A DNA stretch of 7,830 nt from positions 1 to 7,830 of the forward strand of contig URRJ01000088.1 of assembly GCA_900550205.1 (NCBI GenBank), in the 5' to 3' direction. The DNA is from an uncultured Collinsella sp. GTDB taxonomy: Bacteria > Actinomycetota > Coriobacteriia > Coriobacteriales > Coriobacteriaceae. Position numbers and translations under genes: made by a program. Below, one piece after another: positions 1 through 5,938 of the stretch; the first letter of the stretch is position 1, and each line of letters starts with the position of its first letter. The notes below the pieces were generated by a model that saw nothing but the letters and a program-made list of their open reading frames with translations, ran no database searches and was not told where the DNA came from.

Positions 1-55
1 GGACGCCGCCCTCTCAAGGCGGAGATCACCAGTTCGAATCTGGTACGGGCTACCA
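1..55 (+). tRNA. tRNA-Glu (anticodon CUC), 3' part, cut by window start
   Basis: This is the 3' part of a tRNA gene; the acceptor 5' strand and most of the D arm lie outside the window. The anticodon stem CCGCC/GGCGG (6-10 with 18-22) closes a 7-base loop, CTCTCAA, whose bases 13-15 are the anticodon CTC, which reads GAG (Glu). A 5-base variable region (23-27) follows. The T arm is ACCAG/CTGGT (28-32 with 40-44) around a TTCGAAT loop. Then come the acceptor strand ACGGGCT (45-51), discriminator A52 and an encoded CCA at 53-55. An intrinsic terminator follows 12 bases later, so this is probably the last gene of its transcript. Confidence 0.95.
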
Positions 56-66
56 AGCATCTGATA

Positions 67-101
67 CCCGAACTTCTACGGAGGTTCGGGTTTTTTATTT
101 T
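67..101 (+). terminator. Rho-independent terminator after tRNA-Glu
   Basis: A 10 bp stem (67-76 with 81-90, one G-U pair) is capped by TACG closed by C-G, which is the very stable cUACGg member of the UNCG tetraloop class. A T-rich run, TTTTTTATTTT, follows at 91-101. This is a textbook intrinsic terminator and ends the tRNA transcript before the next promoter. Confidence 0.93.
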
Positions 102-160
102 CGTGACTACGTCCTACTTAAAGCCTGCCCCTGTTTTTCCTTGCGCAACACATGCTTTAC

Positions 161-189
161 GTACTGCTCATGCGCCTTGCGGGTACAAT
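161..189 (+). promoter_or_regulatory. Probable promoter of the flippase-like gene
   Basis: TACAAT at 184-189 is a good -10 match and sits about 34 bases before the chosen start codon. No convincing -35 is present at 16-18 base spacing (GTACTG at 161-166 is poor). A promoter is expected here because the tRNA terminator lies just upstream. The -10 is the only strong element. Confidence 0.45.
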
Positions 190-212
190 AGGCAAGATTT
201 ATCTGTACTAAG

Positions 213-218
213 AAGGAG
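213..218 (+). promoter_or_regulatory. Ribosome binding site that fixes the start at 223
   Basis: AAGGAG lies 4 bases before ATG 223. The reading frame is open upstream to a GTG at 103, but that codon has no Shine-Dalgarno sequence, falls upstream of the likely -10, and would add 40 residues with no family character. ATG 223 is therefore preferred. Confidence 0.8.
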
Positions 219-222
219 CCTC

Positions 223-1527
223 ATGGTCGAGTCCTCTAAGCATTCGCATAAGCCCCAGGTTGAGGTTGAGGTATCGGGCGGCGATGACAATAAGAGCGCT
301 CGTCGCGGCGCATTATTTATCGGCATCGTGCTGGTAGGCTATATCGTCTATTTGGTCGTAACCGGGCAAATGGGCCAGTTCTGGGCCGCTATGGCAAGCG
401 TTCAGGCTCCGTGGCTTATCGTCGCCTGCTTGTGTATGCTGGTCTACCTGCTCTTTGGCATCATTGCGTATGCTATTGCCGTATGGGTCGATCCCGATTC
501 GCCCGTCGGCGTGCGCGACCTTATCTCGGTAGAGGCGAGCGGCATTTTCTTTGGCAACCTTACGCCTATGATGGTCGGTTCCTCGCCGGCACAGATTTAT
601 CGCCTTACCAGGACCGGCCTCAACGTAGGCGAGGCAGGCGCGACGCAGTTTACGCGTTTTATCGTGTACCAGTTTGGCCTGGTGGCATGGGGCGCCATTC
701 TGTTGCTTGCCCGTATGCCGTTTTTCGCCGAGCGCTATGGCGACATGACGCTCCTGTGCATCTTTAGCTTTGGCGGCCATTGCCTTATCCTGCTTGGCGT
801 TTTTGCTGTTGCGCTTATGCCCAAAACCGTCACCCGTGTCGCCCATTGCATCATCAATTGGCTCGAACGTATCGGTGTCTCGGCTACAAAAATCGATGGC
901 TGGCGAACCTTTGTGGATGGCGAGATTCAATCGTTTTCCGAAAAGTTCAAACGTTCGGCCGGACATTTCTCGTCCATGATGCTCACCGTGGTTATCACGA
1001 TGCTGCAGCTCGCGTTTTTCTATCTGGTGCCGTACTTTTTGATGCTCTCCTTTGGCAAGCACGATGTCGACTTTTTCTCGGTTATGGCGGCCAGCGCCTT
1101 TGTTCAGCTGCTGAGCTCTGCCGTGCCGCTGCCCGGCGGTACGGGTGGCGCCGAGGGCGGATTCGCGTTGTTCCTGGGCCACTTCTTTGGCTCCGCATCG
1201 ACTGCGGGTTATCTGCTGTGGCGCTTGATCACCTTTATCGCTCCGACTATTCTGTCTGCGTCCGTGCTAGGCCTTAGAAGCACCCATACCGAGAGCGTTC
1301 CCGTGCGCTGGGAACGTTTTAAGCGAAAGCTCGGATGGAGCCGTCAGACGGCTTCTGCGCCAGCCAAATCGCATCCCGCGAACGCAGTTACTGTTGATTC
1401 CGTCCAACACGCTCAGAAGCCTTCTTCGGCCTCTAAGCGTGAGCGTAAAACCTTCGTGCACCAGACAGGTGACGGTATTCGTGTGTCTCCGGCGGCACTC
1501 AATAAGCAGAAACGCCCCAAGGAGTGA
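223..1527 (+). CDS. Flippase-like integral membrane protein, LPG-synthase TM (MprF N-domain / UPF0104) family
   Basis: This 434-residue multi-pass membrane protein has hydrophobic segments near residues 29-47, 64-87, 145-163, 175-198, 251-275, 283-303 and 328-350. Two conserved blocks mark the family: TPMMVGSSPAQIYRL (114-128, the usual TPxxxGxxP block) and PLPGGTGGAEGGF (302-314, the usual P-PGG-G-xE block). In MprF this membrane region flips aminoacylated phosphatidylglycerol. Here the soluble aminoacyl-transferase half is absent, so it cannot be a full LPG synthase. Stand-alone members are annotated as flippase-like or YbhN-type proteins and their lipid substrate is usually unknown. The N-terminus (1-28) is charged, and the C-terminal tail (about 353-434) is basic, rich in Ser/Ala/Lys and probably disordered and cytoplasmic. 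The gene appears to be transcribed alone. The family call is firm; the substrate is unknown. Confidence 0.88.
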   Translation: MVESSKHSHKPQVEVEVSGGDDNKSARRGALFIGIVLVGYIVYLVVTGQMGQFWAAMASVQAPWLIVACLCMLVYLLFGIIAYAIAVWVDPDSPVGVRDLISVEASGIFFGNLTPMMVGSSPAQIYRLTRTGLNVGEAGATQFTRFIVYQFGLVAWGAILLLARMPFFAERYGDMTLLCIFSFGGHCLILLGVFAVALMPKTVTRVAHCIINWLERIGVSATKIDGWRTFVDGEIQSFSEKFKRSAGHFSSMMLTVVITMLQLAFFYLVPYFLMLSFGKHDVDFFSVMAASAFVQLLSSAVPLPGGTGGAEGGFALFLGHFFGSASTAGYLLWRLITFIAPTILSASVLGLRSTHTESVPVRWERFKRKLGWSRQTASAPAKSHPANAVTVDSVQHAQKPSSASKRERKTFVHQTGDGIRVSPAALNKQKRPKE

Positions 1528-1592
1528 GATCTGTAATCGCTCAGTCCCTACGCGCGGCGTGAGTCGTGCGTTCTCTATGGTGCCGGCCATAT

Positions 1593-1664
1593 TTGCTTCG
1601 AATGTAGGATAATCCTCTTACGTAGATTATTTCTCATTTGTAGAGGAATTCCGATACTTCGAAG
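1593..1664 (+). promoter_or_regulatory. Probable promoter/operator region of the TetR gene
   Basis: The 147-base gap before the TetR gene carries several short palindromes: AGGATAATCCT (1606-1616, 5-1-5), GGAATTCC (1645-1652) and CTTCGAAG (1657-1664). CTTCGAA also occurs at 1596-1602. GATAAT (1608-1613) is a possible -10 inside the first palindrome, but no good -35 is visible. TetR proteins often bind palindromes in their own promoter, so autoregulation is plausible, though unproven here. Confidence 0.3.
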
Positions 1665-1674
1665 GGATACGCAT

Positions 1675-2286
1675 ATGGCCAGCAAGAAACCGCGGCTCGA
1701 TCGCCGCATCGTCAGAAGCCGCAATGCGATCCTTTCGGCTTTTGAGCGTCTGCTGATGGAAAAACCGCTGGCAGACATTACGGTGAGCGCCATCGCGCGC
1801 GAGGCCAATGTCGACCGTAAGACCTTCTACGTGCACTTTGGTACGGTCGACGGCCTGCTCGATGCTATCGCCGAGGATGTCGTGGGGATGATTGTCGATT
1901 CGGTTGAGCGTACGCTCGCCTCGTTGGGTAGCGATCCCAACGAGCGTGCCCTCGGTGCGGCGGCGACTTTCTTTAGAACGGTTAACGAGGCATTGTGCAA
2001 CAACCTGGTACTCAATCGTCAATTGATTGAAAACATTCCGCTCGATGATTTTATGGCACGACTTCGCGCACCGCTCGAGCGTGAGATTGCCGAGCGCGAC
2101 CTGCTGCCCATGGGCCTTAAAGACGAGTTGTTCGATTACTACCTGGCGTTTTTGCTTTCGGGAATTATCGGCATCTACCGCGCCTGGGCACTCTCCGACG
2201 GCTCGGTTCCCATCGAGCGTATTTCTGAGGTCGCCAACAACCTGACGCTGAATGGCCTTTCGAGCCTGGAATCTCGTTTCGAATAG
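1675..2286 (+). CDS. TetR/AcrR-family transcriptional regulator
   Basis: This 203-residue protein has the normal TetR length and layout. The N-terminal DNA-binding domain spans about residues 11-60, with a helix-turn-helix at roughly 35-55 (ITVSAIAREANVDRKTFYVHF, where the FYxHF ending is the family hallmark). The rest is a helical ligand/dimerisation domain; its ending, with a hydrophobic stretch LAFLLSGIIGIYRAWAL (157-173), resembles the TetR_C_8 / DhaS-like subgroup. It probably represses one or a few promoters until an inducer binds; inducer and targets cannot be read from the sequence. GAAGGG at 1661-1666 is a good ribosome site 8 bases before the ATG. The gene is monocistronic and convergent with the transporter operon, so it does not share a promoter region with it. 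The flippase-like gene upstream is co-directional, 147 bases away. Confidence 0.92.
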   Translation: MASKKPRLDRRIVRSRNAILSAFERLLMEKPLADITVSAIAREANVDRKTFYVHFGTVDGLLDAIAEDVVGMIVDSVERTLASLGSDPNERALGAAATFFRTVNEALCNNLVLNRQLIENIPLDDFMARLRAPLEREIAERDLLPMGLKDELFDYYLAFLLSGIIGIYRAWALSDGSVPIERISEVANNLTLNGLSSLESRFE

Positions 2287-2312
2287 CACCTGCGCCTTAT
2301 CCCTCTCGTTTG

Positions 2313-2379
2313 AGTTGCGGTGAAATAGGGACTGAAAAGGCCTTTTAACTGCCTAAACAGTCCCTATACCACCGCAACT
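2313..2379. repeat. Long inverted repeat (22-base arms) between convergent genes
   Basis: The arms at 2313-2334 and 2358-2379 are reverse complements at 20 of 22 positions; the mismatches are A2323/C2369 and A2324/A2368, forming one 2x2 internal loop. The 23-base centre contains a perfect 12-base palindrome, AAAAGGCCTTTT (2335-2346), and a second ACTG (2348-2351) that could also pair with CAGT at 2358-2361. The element fills most of the gap between the TetR stop and the permease stop. It lacks a T-run on either side, so it is not a classic intrinsic terminator. It could still act as a bidirectional transcription end or mRNA 3' stabiliser, or be one copy of a dispersed REP/MITE-like palindrome. 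Confidence 0.85.
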
Positions 2380-2392
2380 TTGTGGGATTGCA

Positions 2393-3607
2393 TTACTGGT
2401 AGCGCAGACATTCGACAGGATCGAGCTTGGCGGCTCGGCGGGCGGGGTAGAAGCCAAAGATGACGCCGATGCCCACGGACACGGCAAACGCCAACAGTAC
2501 GGTCGAAATAGAAAAACTCGGAGTAATGGTTCCGCTGGCTCCGAACTCTTCCATAATGCCAGTGCTGGTGGCAAAAAACGTGAGTCCCCAGGCCAGCAGA
2601 TAACCAATCACAACACCTAAAATGCCGCCGGTGACACACAACGCCGAAGACTCGGCCAAAAACTGGGCGGTGATATCGCGGCGGCTTGCGCCCATAGCGC
2701 GGCGAATACCGATCTCGCGAATGCGCTCCGTCACGTTGGTGAGCATCATGTTCATGATGCCGATACCGCCCACGAGCAGCGAAATACTGGCGACCGCGCC
2801 CATGATGAGCGAGAACGCTCCCATAAACGAGTTGAGGGCGTCGATGGCGCTTTTCATGGAGCTTACCGTGACACTTTCGTTCTCGTTGTCCTCTGAGATG
2901 CCCTTTATGCTGCGCACCTTGGTCTCGATGGTCTTGCAGAGCTCATCCATGTCGGTGCCCTCTACAGCGAGCGCCGTTACGCTCGGAAACGTCGGATTGT
3001 CGTCACCGAAGAGATCGGCGATCGTGGCGCGCGGCATGTACAGGGTGAGCGAGCCCATTGCGTCGTTGCCGCCATCGATGACGCCGATAATCTGCACCTC
3101 ACCGTTCGATACCTTGATGGTTTTGCCCAGTGCGTCCTGTTCGTTGCCGTACAGCTGACCTGCTCCACCGCGGCTGATGAGCGCTACGCGCGCGCCGGAC
3201 TGGGACTCGACATCGGAGTAGGTGCGCCCGGCCACAAGCTTGCTCGCACCCACGGTTTCGAGCATGTCGCTGTCCACTCCCTGCGCCATGACGGTATAGC
3301 TTTTATCCCCGACCTTGTACTCGGAATAGGCGCTGTCGACGATGCCGATCTGCTCAATCTGCGGCACCAGTTTGCGAAGCTTTTCCACATCCGAATCGGT
3401 GAGTTCTTGGGACGAATAAATCTCTACCATTCGGGCCGCATTGAGGCCCAGGCTGTTGACCAGGCTGTTTTGGATGCCGCCGATGAGTGAGGTCATGGCG
3501 ATGACCGAGGCGATGCCAATGACGATGCCCAAGATGGTGAGCAGACTGCGTCCCTTGTTTGCCTCGAGGGAGTGAAGGGCTTCTTGGATAAGATCGCGGG
3601 TGCTCAT
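2393..3607 (-). CDS. MacB/FtsX-family ABC transporter permease
   Basis: This is a 404-residue permease of the MacB type. One membrane helix (about 20-42) is followed by a large extracytoplasmic MacB-type domain (about 45-262) and three C-terminal helices (about 264-290, 326-350, 373-392). The FtsX core motif LLVGGIGIMNMMLTNVTER (about 275-293), then REIGIRRAMGA, and the terminal GFYPARRAAKLDPVECLRYQ block are all canonical. Such permeases form dimers and use ATP hydrolysis in the cytoplasm to drive extracytoplasmic conformational change, moving peptides, antibiotics or lipoproteins rather than passing substrate through a membrane channel. The start ATG overlaps the ATPase stop by 4 bases (ATGA), with AAAGGAG at 3615-3621 seven bases upstream. 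It is the last gene of the operon. The substrate is unknown. Confidence 0.93.
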   Translation of the reverse strand: MSTRDLIQEALHSLEANKGRSLLTILGIVIGIASVIAMTSLIGGIQNSLVNSLGLNAARMVEIYSSQELTDSDVEKLRKLVPQIEQIGIVDSAYSEYKVGDKSYTVMAQGVDSDMLETVGASKLVAGRTYSDVESQSGARVALISRGGAGQLYGNEQDALGKTIKVSNGEVQIIGVIDGGNDAMGSLTLYMPRATIADLFGDDNPTFPSVTALAVEGTDMDELCKTIETKVRSIKGISEDNENESVTVSSMKSAIDALNSFMGAFSLIMGAVASISLLVGGIGIMNMMLTNVTERIREIGIRRAMGASRRDITAQFLAESSALCVTGGILGVVIGYLLAWGLTFFATSTGIMEEFGASGTITPSFSISTVLLAFAVSVGIGVIFGFYPARRAAKLDPVECLRYQ

Positions 3608-4377
3608 TCCTTCGCTCCTTTCGGCTGATCGGGGGATGTCGAAATCGTGGGCAGGTTGTTCACGGCCTCGCGCAGCGTATTCGGCGCATGCGCAATATAC
3701 GCGCCGTCATGGATGCGGCCGTCGCGAATGGTCACGGCGCGGTCTGCCTCGGCGGCAATGCCGGGGTCATGCGTGATGAGCACGATGGTCTTGCCGCGTT
3801 CTTTAAGCTTGTGGAAGGTTTCCATGACGAGTGCTCCGGTAGCGGAATCCAAGTTGCCTGTGGGCTCGTCGGCAAGAATGATGGGCGGATCGTTGACAAG
3901 GGCGCGGGCGATGGCGACACGCTGCATCTGTCCGCCCGAGAGCTCTGATATGCGGTGGTCCCAGTGGTCGACCGGAAGCGTGACGGCCTGCAGCGCGTGC
4001 ACGGCGCGTATCTCGCGCTGGTTTCGGGGTACGTTAGTGTAGGACAGGGGCAACATGACGTTTTCGATAACCGTCAGGCGTGGCAGCAGGTTGAAGCTCT
4101 GAAAGACAAAGCCGATGCTCAGCGCGCGGACCTCGGTGAGCTCATCATCGTCGAGCTCTGCCACGTTGAGGCCCTGCAGGTAATAGTCGCCCGCCGTCGG
4201 CTTGTCCAGGCACCCTAGGATATTCATGAGCGTCGATTTGCCCGAGCCCGAGGGACCGGTGATGGCCACGAACTCGCCGGGATTCACCGCCAGGCTCACG
4301 TTGTGCAGGATATGGGCGCAGCCGGCATCGCTTTCAAAGATGCGGTGCACGTTGCGGATGTCGATGACGGGACGCAT
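3604..4377 (-). CDS. ABC transporter ATP-binding protein, MacB/LolD type
   Basis: This 257-residue ATPase has every motif of a working ABC nucleotide-binding domain: Walker A GPSGSGKST (41-49), Q-loop Gln93 in FVFQSFNLLP, signature LSGGQ (146-150), Walker B IILADE (166-171), D-loop NLDS (175-178) and H-loop His203. The LSGGQMQRVAIARALVNDP and ADEPTGNLDS blocks are typical of the MacB/LolD/YvrO group that pairs with FtsX-type permeases. It works in the cytoplasm, bound to the permease. A short 30-residue C-terminal extension (about 228-257) follows the fold and is of low complexity. Its ATG shares one base with the stop of the adaptor gene (TAATG) and its stop overlaps the permease start, indicating translational coupling. 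Confidence 0.95.
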   Translation of the reverse strand: MRPVIDIRNVHRIFESDAGCAHILHNVSLAVNPGEFVAITGPSGSGKSTLMNILGCLDKPTAGDYYLQGLNVAELDDDELTEVRALSIGFVFQSFNLLPRLTVIENVMLPLSYTNVPRNQREIRAVHALQAVTLPVDHWDHRISELSGGQMQRVAIARALVNDPPIILADEPTGNLDSATGALVMETFHKLKERGKTIVLITHDPGIAAEADRAVTIRDGRIHDGAYIAHAPNTLREAVNNLPTISTSPDQPKGAKE

Positions 4378-5804
4378 TACATGCCCTCGTCGGCGGGCAT
4401 GCTGCCGGAGTCGCCGCCGTCGGCCGTCATGCTGGCACCGGTGTCAACCACGATGGTATCGCCGTCGCGCAGTTTGGTAACCGGCACGTTGGGGTTGATC
4501 TCGTTGCCCTGGTCATCGCGCTTGACCTGCGTCTTGCCGACCACGGCCTCGTTGTCGTTTTGCGTCACGACGGTCACCTGTACGCGGCGTGTCTTCGTGC
4601 CTTCGTTATCGGTCGCCAGATTGACGTAATAGTTCTCGCCGTCCTCAGTCATCAGGGCCATCGTCGGCATCATCACCACGTCATCGAGCTGTTCGGTTAC
4701 GACCGAGACCTCGGCGGTCATGCCCGGCTTAAGCCGCGCGTCGGGCGACTCGATCAAAATATCGACGTTGAAGGTCACGCTGCCGCCACCGCCGTAACTG
4801 GAGTCGGCGTTTGCTACCGAAGCGATAGCCGTGACCGTTCCCTGGCTCACGATATCCGGAAAGGCCGGATAGGTGACGTTGGCACTTTGACCCACGGCGA
4901 TCTTGGCGATGTCTTTTTCGCCCACCTGCACGGTGACTTTCATCTTGGACAGGTCGGCGATCTGCATGCACTGTTTGCCGCCGCTGGTGTCGCCTTCGCC
5001 CATGATCATGCCGCCCGTTACTGTGGCGCCCACCTTTGCGTTGAGCTCGACGATGCTGCCCGAGCTGGGGGCCGTTACCGTGCGCTCGGCGGCCTTAGCG
5101 TTAGCCTGGTCCAGGGTCGCCTGAGCCGACGCTAGGTTGCGTTGTGCGTTCGATATGGCGCTCATGTCAGCGGCATCGCTGCTTGTGGCTCCCGCTGCGG
5201 CACCGGCAGTTGCATCTATTGCTGGATTAGCCTGGGGCGCCGCTGCTGCCTTTTGTGCGTTGGCGAGGTCTTCCTGCGCTGCTGCCACCGCGCGCTGCGC
5301 CTCTGTCACATTGCGGTCGAGCTCATCATTTTTAATCGTCATGAGAACGTCGCCCTCGTTGACGGCCTGTCCGGCCTGCACGTTAATCGACGCCACCGTT
5401 TCGTCGACAGAAGGGGAGACGACCGATGCCGAGATGGGCTTAAGCTGCCCCTTGGCTTCGACTGTGGTGGTAAACGTGCCTTCGGTGACCATGTCGGTCA
5501 CCGGTCCATTGGTGCCTGCGGGTTGCGCATTGATGACCAACGTTGCGATGATGGCAATGAGCGCGATGGCAACAACGACACCGGCGGCGATACCGCGTCG
5601 GATGAGCTTTTTGCGCCGACGCTCGGCACGCTTCGCCTTGAGCTTTGCATAGGCTTCTTCGTCGGAGATATCGGTCGCATTGTCGAGACTCGCATGGGGT
5701 TGCCTGGCGTCTGCAACGCTGATAATCGGCAGTGTCTCGGTGGCATCTTGGGGCATGCGATCGGAATCGCCAGGACCCGGATTGATCGTGGGGACCTTGG
5801 ACAT
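4377..5804 (-). CDS. Membrane-fusion/adaptor protein of a MacA-like exporter (HlyD/RND adaptor family)
   Basis: This 475-residue protein has a long charged cytoplasmic N-terminus (1-70, ending in a KAKRAERRRKKLIRR cluster), one membrane anchor (71-92) and a large outer part. The lipoyl-like hairpin is in two halves, around 125-160 (VNEGDVLMTIKNDELDRNV) and 240-265 (RTVTAPSSGSIVELNAKVG). Between them lies a heptad-rich coiled coil (about 161-240) interrupted by an Ala-rich stretch (184-212). A beta-barrel domain (about 285-370, with RLKPGMTAEVSV) and a membrane-proximal domain (370-455) follow. The tail is Gly/Ser/Asp-rich. AAAGGAG at 5810-5816 lies 5 bases before the ATG. In Gram-positives such adaptors partner MacB-like transporters without a TolC channel and may present substrate or bridge to the wall. 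It is the first gene of the three-gene operon. Confidence 0.92.
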   Translation of the reverse strand: MSKVPTINPGPGDSDRMPQDATETLPIISVADARQPHASLDNATDISDEEAYAKLKAKRAERRRKKLIRRGIAAGVVVAIALIAIIATLVINAQPAGTNGPVTDMVTEGTFTTTVEAKGQLKPISASVVSPSVDETVASINVQAGQAVNEGDVLMTIKNDELDRNVTEAQRAVAAAQEDLANAQKAAAAPQANPAIDATAGAAAGATSSDAADMSAISNAQRNLASAQATLDQANAKAAERTVTAPSSGSIVELNAKVGATVTGGMIMGEGDTSGGKQCMQIADLSKMKVTVQVGEKDIAKIAVGQSANVTYPAFPDIVSQGTVTAIASVANADSSYGGGGSVTFNVDILIESPDARLKPGMTAEVSVVTEQLDDVVMMPTMALMTEDGENYYVNLATDNEGTKTRRVQVTVVTQNDNEAVVGKTQVKRDDQGNEINPNVPVTKLRDGDTIVVDTGASMTADGGDSGSMPADEGM

Positions 5805-5836
5805 AGCGTCTCCTTTATCGATATGGCTCCGATAAG

Positions 5837-5870
5837 TATATACGCCCGTCGCGAGAGGCGGGCGTATATA
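5837..5870 (-). promoter_or_regulatory. Inverted repeat in front of the transporter operon: operator or attenuator candidate
   Basis: A perfect 12 bp palindromic arm pair, TATATACGCCCG (5837-5848) and CGGGCGTATATA (5859-5870), extends inward by a T-G and a C-G pair to leave a 6-base loop, GCGAGA. It lies 33 bases upstream of the adaptor start. The right arm overlaps the best -10 for the operon, so a dimeric repressor could block transcription here. As RNA it would form a very stable hairpin, with UAUAUACUUAU on its 3' side, so partial termination of transcripts coming from the L,D-transpeptidase gene is an alternative. Confidence 0.6.
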
Positions 5871-5894
5871 AGCTGCGGATGACGCTACTGTAAG
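5865..5894 (-). promoter_or_regulatory. Candidate promoter of the transporter operon
   Basis: On the minus strand, CTTACA (5894-5889, 4 of 6 to the -35 consensus) and TATATA (5870-5865, 4 of 6 to the -10) are separated by 18 bases. The predicted start near 5858 falls inside the inverted repeat. A second -10-like TATACT (5840-5835) has no -35 partner. This is the best choice in the 134-base gap, but it is a moderate match and read-through from the upstream gene is also possible. Confidence 0.35.
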
Positions 5895-5938
5895 TTTTGG
5901 TCGCCGTGCTGTTTACTTGTTTGTAGACGTTTCCTGCC

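Noticed and set aside
1..100. tRNA 3' end as an integration (attachment) site
   Set aside because: No integrase, no second copy of the tRNA end and no foreign-looking genes follow; a normal terminator and ordinary chromosomal genes do.
103..222. Longer start (GTG 103) for the flippase-like protein
   Set aside because: There is no ribosome site before it, the likely -10 lies downstream of it, and the extra 40 residues do not look like the family; ATG 223 has AAGGAG in front.
313..1182. 289-codon open frame on the minus strand opposite the flippase-like gene
   Set aside because: The translation is rich in His/Arg/Lys/Gln with no domain, as expected of an antisense shadow of a GC-rich membrane-protein gene.
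1542..1550. CAGTCCCTA also found in the arm of the 2313-2379 inverted repeat
   Set aside because: It is only a 9-base match with no extended similarity on either side, so chance is a fair explanation.
1627..2289. 220-codon minus-strand frame opposite the TetR gene
   Set aside because: It lies fully antisense to a clear TetR protein and has no recognisable motif.
2313..2379. Calling the inverted repeat a standard Rho-independent terminator
   Set aside because: Neither arm is followed by a T-run (only TTT on the plus strand, none on the minus), so it is listed as a repeat instead.
4560..5882. Plus-strand open frames of 170-250 codons opposite the adaptor gene
   Set aside because: They are antisense shadows with no ribosome site or domain; the minus-strand adaptor has a full domain set.
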